Source: Escherichia sp. E1V33 (GTDB taxonomy: Bacteria; Pseudomonadota; Gammaproteobacteria; Enterobacterales; Enterobacteriaceae). From it: a stretch of 64,000 nucleotides of DNA. The DNA lies in assembly GCF_004211955.1 (NCBI RefSeq), contig NZ_RHJI01000010.1, positions 186,001-250,000 of the forward strand, written 5' to 3'. A program made the translations under genes and the position numbers. Positions within the stretch are counted from its first letter, which is position 1; every line of letters starts with the position of its first letter. The notes below the pieces were generated by a model. The model saw only the letters and a program-made list of their open reading frames with translations, had not been told where the DNA came from and searched no databases. Of this stretch, positions 56,170 through 64,000 are shown in pieces.

Positions 56170-57585
56170 ATGGCTAGTATTTCAACGCTCGGGGTTGGGT
56201 CGGGGCTGGATCTCAGCAGCATCCTCGACAGTCTTGAGGCGGCAGAAAAATCTACCCTGACGCCGATATCAAAACAACAAAGCTCGTACACTGCGAAACT
56301 GAGCGCCTACGGGACGCTGAAAAGCGCGCTGGAGAGTTTTCAGACCGCCAACACGGCACTGAATAAAGCCGACTTATTTACCGCAACCTCAACCACCAGC
56401 AGTTCCTCGGCTTTTAGCGCCACCACCACGGGCAGCGCGATTGCCGGAAAATACACCATTAGTGTCAGCCAACTGGCACAGGCACAGACGCTCACTACCC
56501 AAAACAGCCAAAAAGACAACAAAGCCGCCATCGCCACCAGCGATAGCGTACTGACCATCCAGCAAGGCGGTGGAAAAGATCCCGTCACGATTGATATCAG
56601 CGCGGCTAACTCGTCACTCTCTGGCATCCGCGATGCAATTAACAACGCCAAAGCCGGTGTCAGCGCCAGTATCATCAATGTGGGTAACGGCGAGTATCGT
56701 TTGTCTATCACCGCCAATGATACCGGTAGCGATAACGCCATGAAACTGAGCGTCAGCGGCGACAGCGCCCTGCAAAGTTTTATGGGTTACAACGGAACGT
56801 CGGGTGATAGCAGCAATGGCATGATTGAAAGCGTCACCGCGCAGAACGCCAAACTGACGGTTAATAACGTTGAGATTGAAAACAGCAGCAACACTATCAG
56901 TGACGCGCTGGAAGATATCACTCTCAACCTGAATGACGTCACCACCGGTAATCAGACCCTCACCATCAGCAAAGACACATCTAAAGCTGAAAATGCGGTT
57001 AAAGCGTGGGTAGATGCCTATAACACGTTACAGGATACGTTCAGCAGCTTAACAAAATACACCGCAGTCGATGCCGGGGCAGAAAGTCAGGACTCCAGCA
57101 ACGGCGCGTTACTCGGTGACTCCACGCTGCGCACCATCCAGACCCAGTTAAAAACGCTGCTTGCCAATACGCATAGTAGCTCGGCCTATAAAACATTGGC
57201 ACAGATTGGTATCACGACGGATGCCAGTACCGGTAAGCTGGAAATAGCGACCGACAAACTGCAAACGGCCCTGAAGAAAGATGCCGCTGGCGTAGGTGAA
57301 ATGTTTATTGGTGACGGTAAAAGCACTGGCGTAACCACCAGCATTAGCAGCAACCTGACCAGTTGGCTCTCCTCCACCGGGATAATCCAGGCTGCAAAAG
57401 ATGGCGTAAGCAAAACACTGAACAATTTGACGGATCAGTACAACGCTGCCAGTGAACGTATCGATACATTAATGACGCGCTACAAAGCCCAGTTCACCCA
57501 ACTGGATGTGTTAATGAACTCGCTTAACTCCACCAGTAGCTATCTGACACAGCAATTCGACACATCAAATAGCAGCTCGAAATAA
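56170..57585 (+). CDS. fliD: Flagellar filament cap protein FliD
   Basis: FliD caps the growing filament and folds incoming flagellin. The 471-residue protein starts MASISTLGVGSGLDLSSILD; N- and C-terminal D0/D1 helices flank variable D2-D3 domains rich in Ser/Thr. AAGGAA precedes the ATG. fliS follows after 15 nt. Confidence 0.96.
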   Translation: MASISTLGVGSGLDLSSILDSLEAAEKSTLTPISKQQSSYTAKLSAYGTLKSALESFQTANTALNKADLFTATSTTSSSSAFSATTTGSAIAGKYTISVSQLAQAQTLTTQNSQKDNKAAIATSDSVLTIQQGGGKDPVTIDISAANSSLSGIRDAINNAKAGVSASIINVGNGEYRLSITANDTGSDNAMKLSVSGDSALQSFMGYNGTSGDSSNGMIESVTAQNAKLTVNNVEIENSSNTISDALEDITLNLNDVTTGNQTLTISKDTSKAENAVKAWVDAYNTLQDTFSSLTKYTAVDAGAESQDSSNGALLGDSTLRTIQTQLKTLLANTHSSSAYKTLAQIGITTDASTGKLEIATDKLQTALKKDAAGVGEMFIGDGKSTGVTTSISSNLTSWLSSTGIIQAAKDGVSKTLNNLTDQYNAASERIDTLMTRYKAQFTQLDVLMNSLNSTSSYLTQQFDTSNSSSK

Positions 57586-57600
57586 TCTTCAGGAGAGACT

Positions 57601-58011
57601 ATGTACAGCGCAAAAGGCACGCAGGCCTATGCACAAATTGGCGTTGAGAGCGCCGTGATGAGCGCCAGCCAACAGCAACTGGTTACCATGCTATTTGACG
57701 GCGTGTTGAGTGCGCTGGTAAGAGCACGACTGTTTATGCAGGACAACAACCTGGAAGGTAAAGGCGTTTCTTTATCAAAAGCTATCAACATTATTGAGAA
57801 TGGGCTAAAGGTGAGCCTCGAAGAAGAAAGCCAGGATGAATTAACCCAGAATTTAATTGCGCTCTATAGCTATATGGTCAGGCGTTTGCTGCAAGCGAAT
57901 TTGCGTAACGATGTCTCCGCAGTAGAAGAAGTGGAAACGTTGATGCGCAATATTGCCGATGCCTGGAAAGAGACTTTACTCTCCCCTTCTTTGATTCAGG
58001 ACCCTGTCTGA
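57601..58011 (+). CDS. fliS: Flagellin chaperone FliS
   Basis: A 136-residue helical chaperone that binds the C-terminus of FliC and keeps it unpolymerised before export. It has the family-typical [25 protein letters not shown] segment near residues 10-34. AGGAGAG precedes the ATG. Its TGA shares bases with the fliT start (TGATG). Intact. Confidence 0.96.
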   Translation: MYSAKGTQAYAQIGVESAVMSASQQQLVTMLFDGVLSALVRARLFMQDNNLEGKGVSLSKAINIIENGLKVSLEEESQDELTQNLIALYSYMVRRLLQANLRNDVSAVEEVETLMRNIADAWKETLLSPSLIQDPV

Positions 58012-58409
58012 TGAACCAAGCACCGCACTTGTATTTTGCCTGGCAACAACTTGTCGAAAAAAGCCAGTTCATGTTACGCCTGGCGACAGAAGGACGATGG
58101 GACGAACTCATCGCCAGCGAAATGGATTATGTGAATGCGGTGCAACAAATCGCACACCTGACGGAAGAGATGGAACCCTCTGCCATGATGCAGGAACAAC
58201 TCAAACCGATGTTACGCCTCGTCCTGGACAACGAAAGCAACGTTAAACAGTTATTGCAGGTCCGGATGGATGAACTGGCGAAGCTGGTTGGTCAGTCATC
58301 GATGCAAAAATCCGTATTAAGTGCTTACGGCGACCAGGGCGGCTACGTACTGGCGCCGCAGGAGAATATCATCGATTTTTCTAGCCATCTGAATTTTGGC
58401 AAAGCATAA
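58011..58409 (+). CDS. fliT: Flagellar export chaperone FliT
   Basis: FliT binds FliD as a chaperone and inhibits FlhDC. The 132-residue protein begins [20 protein letters not shown] and is helical throughout. It is about eleven residues longer than the usual 121, because the end reads APQENII then [11 protein letters not shown] instead of stopping near APQDNLF. The C-terminal helix autoinhibits binding in the family, so the tail may matter. Coupled to fliS. Confidence 0.95.
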   Translation: MNQAPHLYFAWQQLVEKSQFMLRLATEGRWDELIASEMDYVNAVQQIAHLTEEMEPSAMMQEQLKPMLRLVLDNESNVKQLLQVRMDELAKLVGQSSMQKSVLSAYGDQGGYVLAPQENIIDFSSHLNFGKA

Positions 58410-58479
58410 AGGTAGGATTACTCGCGAATAACCTGATTACGGCTACGCTTCTAATGTTCCCCTCATGTGGAGTCGAAGA

Positions 58480-59967
58480 ATGCGTAATCCCACGCTGTTG
58501 CAATGCTTTCACTGGTATTACCCTGACGGCGGCAAGCTCTGGCCCGAGCTTGCCGAGCGCGCCGACGGTTTAAATGATATTGGTATCAATATGGTCTGGC
58601 TGCCGCCTGCCTATAAAGGCGCATCGGGCGGGTATTCTGTCGGTTACGACTCCTATGATTTATTTGATTTAGGCGAGTTTGATCAAAAAGGCACTGTCGC
58701 GACGAAATATGGTGATAAAGCGCAATTGCTGGCGGCCATCGACGCGCTTAAACGCAACGACATCGCCGTACTGCTGGACGTGGTAGTGAACCACAAAATG
58801 GGCGCCGACGAAAAAGAAGCGATTCGTGTACAGCGAGTTAACGAAGAGTGTCGCACGCAAATTGATGATGAAATTATCGAATGCGAAGGCTGGACTCGTT
58901 ACACCTTCCCTGCACGAGCCGGAAAATACTCACAATTTATATGGGACTTCAAATGTTTTAGCGGTATCGACCATATCGAAAACCCGCATGAAGATGGCAT
59001 CTTTAAAATCGTCAACGATTACACTGGTGAAGGCTGGAATGATCAGGTTGATGATGAATTAGGCAATTTCGATTATCTGATGGGCGAAAATATCGATTTT
59101 CGTAACCATGCTGTCACCGAAGAGCTCAAATACTGGGCGCGCTGGGTAATGGAACAAACTCAGTGCGATGGTTTTCGTCTCGACGCGGTAAAACATATTC
59201 CGGCGTGGTTCTATAAAGAGTGGATCGAGCATGTGCAAGAAGTTGCGCCGAAACCACTATTTATTGTGGCGGAATACTGGTCGCGCGAGGTCGAGAAACT
59301 GCAAACGTATATTGATCAGGTGGAAGGTAAAACCATGCTGTTTGATGCACCGCTGCAGATGAAGTTCCACGAAGCGTCTCGTATGGGTCGCGATTATGAT
59401 ATGACTGAGATTTTTACCGGTACATTAGTTGAAGTCGATCCTTTCCACGCCGTGACGCTGGTTGCCAACCACGACACCCAACCGTTGCAAGCCCTTGAAG
59501 CACCGGTAGAGCCGTGGTTTAAACCGTTGGCTTATGCCCTTATTTTACTACGGGAAAATGGCGTGCCTTCGGTGTTTTACCCTGATTTATACGGGGCTCA
59601 TTACGAAGATGTCGGCGGTGACGGACAAACATATCAGATAGATATGCCAATAATCGAACAGCTTGATGAGTTAATCCTTGCCCGCCAGCGTTTTGCCCAC
59701 GGTGTACAGACGCTATTTTTCGATCATCCGAACTGCATTGCCTTTAGCCGCAGTGGCACCGATGAATATCCCGGCTGCGTTGTGGTTATGTCGAATGGCG
59801 ACGATGGCGAAAAGACCATTAATCTGGGGGAGAACTACGGCAATAAAACCTGGCGCGATTTCCTCGGTAATCGACAAGAGAGCGTGGTGACCGATGAAAA
59901 TGGCGAAGCGACTTTCTTTTGCAACGGTGGCAGCGTCAGCGTTTGGGTTATCGAAGAGGTGATTTAA
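58480..59967 (+). CDS. amyA: Cytoplasmic alpha-amylase AmyA
   Basis: A GH13 enzyme that hydrolyses maltodextrins in the cytoplasm; no signal peptide. The 495-residue form starts [12 protein letters not shown] at 58480 (GGAG at 58469-58472). Catalytic residues are Asp235 (FRLDAVKH), Glu265 (VAEYW) and Asp332 (ANHDT). An upstream extension of five codons is not used. It is followed by a single REP-like unit. Confidence 0.97.
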   Translation: MRNPTLLQCFHWYYPDGGKLWPELAERADGLNDIGINMVWLPPAYKGASGGYSVGYDSYDLFDLGEFDQKGTVATKYGDKAQLLAAIDALKRNDIAVLLDVVVNHKMGADEKEAIRVQRVNEECRTQIDDEIIECEGWTRYTFPARAGKYSQFIWDFKCFSGIDHIENPHEDGIFKIVNDYTGEGWNDQVDDELGNFDYLMGENIDFRNHAVTEELKYWARWVMEQTQCDGFRLDAVKHIPAWFYKEWIEHVQEVAPKPLFIVAEYWSREVEKLQTYIDQVEGKTMLFDAPLQMKFHEASRMGRDYDMTEIFTGTLVEVDPFHAVTLVANHDTQPLQALEAPVEPWFKPLAYALILLRENGVPSVFYPDLYGAHYEDVGGDGQTYQIDMPIIEQLDELILARQRFAHGVQTLFFDHPNCIAFSRSGTDEYPGCVVVMSNGDDGEKTINLGENYGNKTWRDFLGNRQESVVTDENGEATFFCNGGSVSVWVIEEVI

Positions 59968-60018
59968 AACCGATCGCTGACAATACACTCATCGTTATTG
60001 CGCAGCTGTTGCAGTTCC

Positions 60019-60047
60019 AGGCCCGATAAGCTTGCGCATCGGGCACT
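60019..60047. repeat. Single REP-like unit after amyA
   Basis: GGCCCGATAAGC...GCGCATCGGGC resembles one REP half; no inverted partner is seen nearby. Confidence 0.6.
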
Positions 60048-60060
60048 TTTTTTGACATAT

Positions 60061-60085
60061 AAATCCCCCAGCACCAGGGGGATTT
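60061..60085. terminator. Terminator between amyA and yedD
   Basis: AAATCCCCC / GGGGGATTT stem with a 7-nt loop between the convergent genes. Confidence 0.8.
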
Positions 60086-60087
60086 CA

Positions 60088-60501
60088 TTACGGCAGCGGC
60101 GTCGGTAACGGCGCTTTTTCCAGCGCGGCGGCACACTCTGCCGTCGGGCGAGACACACGTTCCATCGTCATGCCATCATACTCAATGGTGTTACCGTCAC
60201 GCTCAATCTCGTACAGCTCACGTTTCACAGTAACGTTAGTGAGAGAATCAGACATCAGCGTCAGCTTACCCGGTAACGCAATCACCCGCTGCCATTGACG
60301 GCAATCCAGGGTATCACCCTCTTTAGTGACAATCAGGCTACCAATCGCTTCCGGGCTGACCAGCGCACGTTGCGGCCCTTTAGTCTGCCAGTACCCCGCC
60401 AGCCAGTCTGGCGCGGGGGTTTTTACAACATTATTATAGTTTTCGACTTCGGCACAGCCCGCCAGCAACATGAGTGCGCCTGCAATTGCGAGTTTTTTCA
60501 T
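60088..60501 (-). CDS. yedD: Lipoprotein YedD
   Basis: A 137-residue predicted outer-membrane lipoprotein. The signal peptide MKKLAIAGALMLL leads to lipobox LLAGC with Cys16 acylated. The mature part is a small domain of unknown function with a CRQW cysteine and a C-terminal CAAALEK cysteine. In E. coli it is Rcs-responsive by report. The start is the second of two consecutive ATGs. Confidence 0.92.
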   Translation of the reverse strand: MKKLAIAGALMLLAGCAEVENYNNVVKTPAPDWLAGYWQTKGPQRALVSPEAIGSLIVTKEGDTLDCRQWQRVIALPGKLTLMSDSLTNVTVKRELYEIERDGNTIEYDGMTMERVSRPTAECAAALEKAPLPTPLP

Positions 60502-60686
60502 CATTCGTCCTGCATGAGAAGAAAAGTGGATTGTGGCATTAAAGCCCTGACGCTGCCAGCCTTTCCAGACCCAAAGAGAAATTTGATCTAACTATTATTT
60601 TTGTGAATTATTGCCACGCAAATAAATTCTCCTGGTGTATGATTCGCGACTCTTGTTTAAACCTTCTGAGTTCAGAGGCTACATAC

Positions 60687-61892
60687 ATGTCATGGCAGCA
60701 CTTCAAACAAGCCTGGTTGATTAAATTCTGGGCGCCAATCCCTGCGGTCATCGCGGCGGGCATTCTCTCCACTTACTATTTTGGCATTACCGGCACCTTT
60801 TGGGCAGTTACGGGTGAATTTACCCGCTGGGGCGGTCAGCTTCTGCAATTGTTTGGCGTCCATGCTGAAGAGTGGGGCTATTTTAAAATTATCCATCTGG
60901 AAGGATCGCCATTAACCCGCATTGACGGGATGATGATTCTCGGTATGTTCGGCGGCTGTTTTGCCGCAGCATTATGGGCCAACAACGTCAAACTACGCAT
61001 GCCGCGTAGCCGTATCCGCATTATGCAGGCCATTATTGGCGGGATTATTGCTGGTTTTGGTGCACGTCTGGCGATGGGCTGTAACCTGGCGGCGTTCTTC
61101 ACCGGCATTCCTCAGTTCTCGCTGCACGCCTGGTTCTTTGCTATCGCCACCGCCATCGGCTCATGGTTTGGCGCGCGTTTTACCCTGCTGCCTGTCTTTC
61201 GTATCCCCGTGAAAATGCAGAAAGTTTCTGCCGCCTCGCCGCTGACGCAAAAACCGGATCAGGCGCGGCGGCGTTTTCGTCTTGGGATGCTGGTCTTTTT
61301 CGGCATGCTGGGCTGGGCGCTGCTGACGGCGATGAACCAACCAAAACTGGGGCTGGCAATGTTGTTTGGCGTCGGCTTTGGCTTACTGATAGAACGAGCA
61401 CAAATCTGCTTTACTTCGGCGTTCCGCGACATGTGGATCACCGGACGTACCCACATGGCAAAAGCGATCATTATTGGTATGGCGGTAAGTGCCATCGGGA
61501 TCTTCAGTTACGTACAGTTAGGTGTTGAACCCAAAATCATGTGGGCGGGTCCGAACGCAGTAATTGGCGGATTACTGTTTGGTTTTGGTATCGTGCTGGC
61601 GGGCGGCTGCGAAACAGGATGGATGTACCGCGCGGTGGAAGGCCAGGTGCACTACTGGTGGGTCGGTCTGGGCAACGTTATTGGCTCCACGATTCTGGCG
61701 TATTACTGGGATGATTTCGCCCCAGCACTGGCAACCGACTGGGACAAAATCAACCTGCTAAAAACATTTGGACCAATGGGCGGCCTGCTGGTGACATATT
61801 TACTATTGTTCGCTGCGCTGATGCTGATTATCGGCTGGGAAAAACGCTTCTTCCGCCGTGCTGCGCCGCAGGCAGCTAAGGAGATCGCATGA
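60687..61892 (+). CDS. yedE: YeeE/YedE family membrane transporter YedE
   Basis: A 401-residue inner-membrane protein with about ten hydrophobic segments, of the YeeE/YedE (sulphur-compound transport) family. Cysteines in MGCNLAAFF, AQICFTSAF and AGGCETGWM, conserved in the family for sulphur or selenium handling, are present. Its start at 60687 (MSWQHFKQAW) is chosen by AGAGG ribosome-binding site and family length; the 28-codon extension upstream is rejected. It overlaps yedF by 4 nt. A selenium role has been suggested in related genomes. Confidence 0.93.
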   Translation: MSWQHFKQAWLIKFWAPIPAVIAAGILSTYYFGITGTFWAVTGEFTRWGGQLLQLFGVHAEEWGYFKIIHLEGSPLTRIDGMMILGMFGGCFAAALWANNVKLRMPRSRIRIMQAIIGGIIAGFGARLAMGCNLAAFFTGIPQFSLHAWFFAIATAIGSWFGARFTLLPVFRIPVKMQKVSAASPLTQKPDQARRRFRLGMLVFFGMLGWALLTAMNQPKLGLAMLFGVGFGLLIERAQICFTSAFRDMWITGRTHMAKAIIIGMAVSAIGIFSYVQLGVEPKIMWAGPNAVIGGLLFGFGIVLAGGCETGWMYRAVEGQVHYWWVGLGNVIGSTILAYYWDDFAPALATDWDKINLLKTFGPMGGLLVTYLLLFAALMLIIGWEKRFFRRAAPQAAKEIA

Positions 61893-62122
61893 AAAATATC
61901 GTTCCTGATTACCGTCTTGATATGGTGGGTGAGCCCTGCCCTTACCCGGCAGTTGCTACCCTTGAGGCAATGCCGCAGTTAAAAAAAGGCGAAATCCTCG
62001 AAGTGGTCAGCGATTGTCCACAGTCGATTAACAATATTCCACTGGATGCGCGTAATCACGGCTATACGGTACTGGATATTCAGCAAGACGGGCCGACCAT
62101 TCGTTATTTAATTCAGAAGTAA
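61889..62122 (+). CDS. yedF: TusA-like sulfurtransferase YedF
   Basis: A 77-residue TusA/SirA-family sulphur carrier. The CPYP motif with Cys17 (MVGEPCPYPA) is the persulphide site. The ATG overlaps yedE's stop (ATGA), which links transport to sulphur relay. A terminator hairpin follows. Intact. Confidence 0.95.
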   Translation: MKNIVPDYRLDMVGEPCPYPAVATLEAMPQLKKGEILEVVSDCPQSINNIPLDARNHGYTVLDIQQDGPTIRYLIQK

Positions 62123-62128
62123 TCTTTT

Positions 62129-62153
62129 CTCCCGCTGTTTCAGGCAGCGGGAG
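62129..62153 (+). terminator. Hairpin after yedF
   Basis: CTCCCGCTG / CAGCGGGAG stem with a 7-nt loop, a few bases past the yedF stop. The U tract is weak. Confidence 0.65.
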
Positions 62154-62311
62154 TCACTTGCTACGAATACTCCGTTGTCTATTTTCCGTACCGCAGTTGG
62201 ATTATTATTGATTCACACAGACACAGCATTAAGTGATCGGACCAGATTGAAGGAATAACACCGATCATGCAAACTACTATACCTCACAACTAACGAGAGA
62301 TTATTTCCCTG

Positions 62312-62716
62312 ATGGATCAGGTTGCTATTTTTCAAAAGATGTTTGAGCAAGTGAGAACGGAGCTAAATTTCTCATGGTTTTATGCTGAGTTAAAACGTCA
62401 TCATATTGCACATTATATTTACTATCTTGCCACAGATAACATCAGGATCGTCACGCACGATGACAATGTATTGTTAATCAGGGGAAGCAGAAGTCTATTA
62501 AAAGTCAGTGCCACCAAGGATCCTGAGCAAGTCAAAAAAGCAGCCCGAACTCACATTTCAAGACGGTCTACATTTCGGGAATATTGTATAACGCTTGCGA
62601 ACGCTGGTGTTTTTCGGTGGGTTACTGACGTCAGTGATAATAAGCGGCGTTACTACTCTATCGATAATACACTTTTATATATTGAAGACGTCGAGAACAA
62701 CAAACCACTCATTTAA
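62312..62716 (+). CDS. DUF1398 protein, YbcV/YdfO-like (prophage-type)
   Basis: A 134-residue protein starting MDQVAIFQKMFEQVR and ending DVENNKPLI; both ends match the YbcV (DLP12) and YdfO (Qin) prophage proteins of K-12. The function of the family is unknown; it is predicted to be a small alpha/beta cytoplasmic protein. GAGAG lies 10 nt or so before the ATG. It has no K-12 counterpart at this locus, so it is a mark of prophage-derived DNA after yedF. Confidence 0.85.
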   Translation: MDQVAIFQKMFEQVRTELNFSWFYAELKRHHIAHYIYYLATDNIRIVTHDDNVLLIRGSRSLLKVSATKDPEQVKKAARTHISRRSTFREYCITLANAGVFRWVTDVSDNKRRYYSIDNTLLYIEDVENNKPLI

Positions 62717-63274
62717 CTGTTCTCGCCAGCTTAGGTATGACAGTGGCTGGTTATTAATAAAATTTTCAATGAACGGTTCTGAAATAGCGATTAACTAACG
62801 CCTCCCAGATCATGCCTGTGACTATGTATTTTTCGTTGATGACAAAGAAAACCCTGGAGCGCACCAGATAACAGGTGGTTAGAGTTGACTGAAACATCAA
62901 GCATCGTAGTTCTCCGTAGATCTAACGGTGTGATTTGCCCCATATATGCCCCACCACTCAGCATCGAAGAGCACAAAGCCTGCAATCCAGTGCAAAGCTT
63001 TGTGTGCTCCCCACTACGACCTGCATAACCAGTTAGAAGATAGCAGTGATGTCAAACGACGCAGAAGTCCTCTTTTTCTTTCACGACTTCCCCTTCCCCA
63101 GCATGCATACCTTTCTGCCATAGCTGAAGTGAATGTCTGTTATGAGCGAGGAGCGAAAGTTGACGGTTCCGGGATGAACATTGATGTTGTCGTGATTCAA
63201 TGCCTCCTTTAATGACATGAGTGTAAAATAAGATTATTCTCATTAGGCGATTTTCTTAACTCCATGAGAATTCA
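62717..63274. other. Unassigned region between the YbcV-like gene and the lipoprotein gene
   Basis: About 560 bp with only short overlapping ORFs on both strands, none with a good ribosome-binding site or recognised protein similarity. A large imperfect inverted repeat (GAGCACAAAGC / GCTTTGTGTGCTC) sits at 62969-63009. It may be degraded prophage DNA. Confidence 0.5.
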
Positions 63275-63742
63275 ATGAATAAAATTACAATTGCTGCAGT
63301 CATTCTTTCCTCTGTGCTTCTGGGGGGGTGTGCGTCGGTTCCTCTGGCCAGTAATACTGAAAACGAGACAGCTAAGTCTTTCCCGATCCCGGAAAATGGC
63401 AAAGCCGGTCTATATGTTTACAGAGACAGCTTTGTTGGTAAAGCGTTAAAAAAGGACGTTTATCTTGACGGCCGTTGTCTTGGTGAAACGGCTGACAGAG
63501 TCTTTTTCTATCAGCAAATATCGACCAGCCAACCACATACGCTGGGAACTGAATCTGAGTTTTCACCTAATAATCTGACACTCAATGTCACGTCCGGGAA
63601 AAACTACTTTGTTCGCCAGTACATCAAGATGGGCGTTTTTGTTGGTGGAGCTGGACTGGAACAGGTTTCCGAAAACGAAGGTATCCGCGTCGTTTCTAAA
63701 CCTGAAGTTAAGTTAGCAGTGCCAGGTCATTGCGATAACTGA
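63275..63742 (+). CDS. DUF2846-type lipoprotein
   Basis: A 155-residue predicted lipoprotein. The signal peptide MNKITIAAVILSSV leads to lipobox LLGGC (Cys19). The mature part resembles DUF2846 proteins (GLYVYRDSFVGKALKKDVYL ... GKNYFVRQYIKMGVF), small periplasmic or envelope proteins found near phage and island genes. The function is unknown. No clear Shine-Dalgarno is seen, only GAGAA at 63264-63268. The G7 tract (63322-63328) codes for the glycines of the lipobox. Confidence 0.8.
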   Translation: MNKITIAAVILSSVLLGGCASVPLASNTENETAKSFPIPENGKAGLYVYRDSFVGKALKKDVYLDGRCLGETADRVFFYQQISTSQPHTLGTESEFSPNNLTLNVTSGKNYFVRQYIKMGVFVGGAGLEQVSENEGIRVVSKPEVKLAVPGHCDN

Positions 63743-63756
63743 CCGGCGGAAATTTA

Positions 63757-63784
63757 ATATCCAGCCCGCATCAGGGCTGGATAT
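63757..63784 (+). terminator. Hairpin after the lipoprotein gene
   Basis: A perfect 11-bp stem (ATATCCAGCCC / GGGCTGGATAT) with a 6-nt loop, 15 nt past the stop. It lacks a T tract. The remaining 63785-64000 shows no supported gene. Confidence 0.7.
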
Positions 63785-64000
63785 CATTCGCTTCTCGGTT
63801 TGGCTATATTGTTAAGAATTTGCGGGCATAGTCCCCACTTTATCTCTTTAGGCTTTCGAATTATCAGCTGCCTTTGGTTTCTGGCTGGAGGAGCATTTTA
63901 GGTCAACTGTGCTTTTTCCAACCTGCATGCCGGAGAGTTCGCTTTGCGGTCAGAATCTGTACACAACTGGTGGTTGGTTGGTGATTTTAACAATGCTCGC

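Noticed and set aside
62268-62294. Eight-codon ORF upstream of the YbcV-like gene as a leader peptide
   Set aside because: No ribosome-binding site of note and no regulatory amino-acid run or attenuator hairpin.
62791-63243. Overlapping 63- to 88-codon ORFs on both strands
   Set aside because: No ribosome-binding sites, no recognised domains and no start preference; treated as non-coding or degraded DNA.

Overview
The window is chromosomal DNA of Escherichia coli or a very close relative. Nearly every housekeeping gene, and the gene order from aspS to yedF, matches the E. coli K-12 flagellar region IIIa/IIIb. The reading is by recognition of protein sequences and synteny; no database search was run. 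Three things differ from the K-12 layout. The chemoreceptor gene tap is reduced to a 45-codon stub. A roughly 5-kb island carrying a large autotransporter sits between dcyD and tcyJ (fliY). Unfamiliar, prophage-like DNA follows yedF. Loss of tap has been reported for some uropathogenic lineages, so an extraintestinal-type strain is plausible but not proven.

Layout: (1) 1-4.2 kb: 5' end of aspS, then yecD-yecE-yecN and the tRNA-wobble modification pair cmoA-cmoB. (2) 4.2-12.3 kb: the torYZ respiratory operon, cutC-yecM, argS and yecT. (3) 12.3-26.5 kb: the flagellar/chemotaxis block on the minus strand. In transcription order it is flhDC (master regulator), motAB-cheAW, tar-(tap stub)-cheRBYZ and flhBAE. 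(4) 26.5-33.6 kb: uspC, trehalose synthesis (otsBA) and arabinose import (araFGH). (5) 34.4-39.2 kb: two ferritin-type genes (ftnB, ftnA), small genes yecJ, azuC/AzuCR, yecR and yecH, then tyrP and yecA. (6) 39.3-44.4 kb: tRNA-Leu/Cys/Gly, pgsA, uvrC-uvrY, yecF and sdiA. (7) 44.6-53 kb: cystine transport (tcyN, tcyL, dcyD ... tcyJ), interrupted by the autotransporter island. (8) 53-58.4 kb: fliA-fliZ, fliC and fliDST. (9) 58.5-62.1 kb: amyA, yedD and yedE-yedF. (10) 62.1-64 kb: a YbcV/YdfO-like prophage gene and a DUF2846-type lipoprotein in otherwise unassigned DNA.

The genes form a coherent motility hierarchy. A consensus CRP site and a promoter precede flhDC. FlhDC activates the class II flagellar operons, FliA is the class III sigma factor, and clear sigma-28 promoters precede tar, fliC and fliD. 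The main novelty is the autotransporter at 47.8-51.8 kb. It has an AT-rich passenger of Gly/Asn repeats, a G8 homopolymer tract inside the frame, and a more typical E. coli autotransporter barrel. Fossils of a tyrosine integrase, an IS30-type transposase and an IS3-type transposase flank it.
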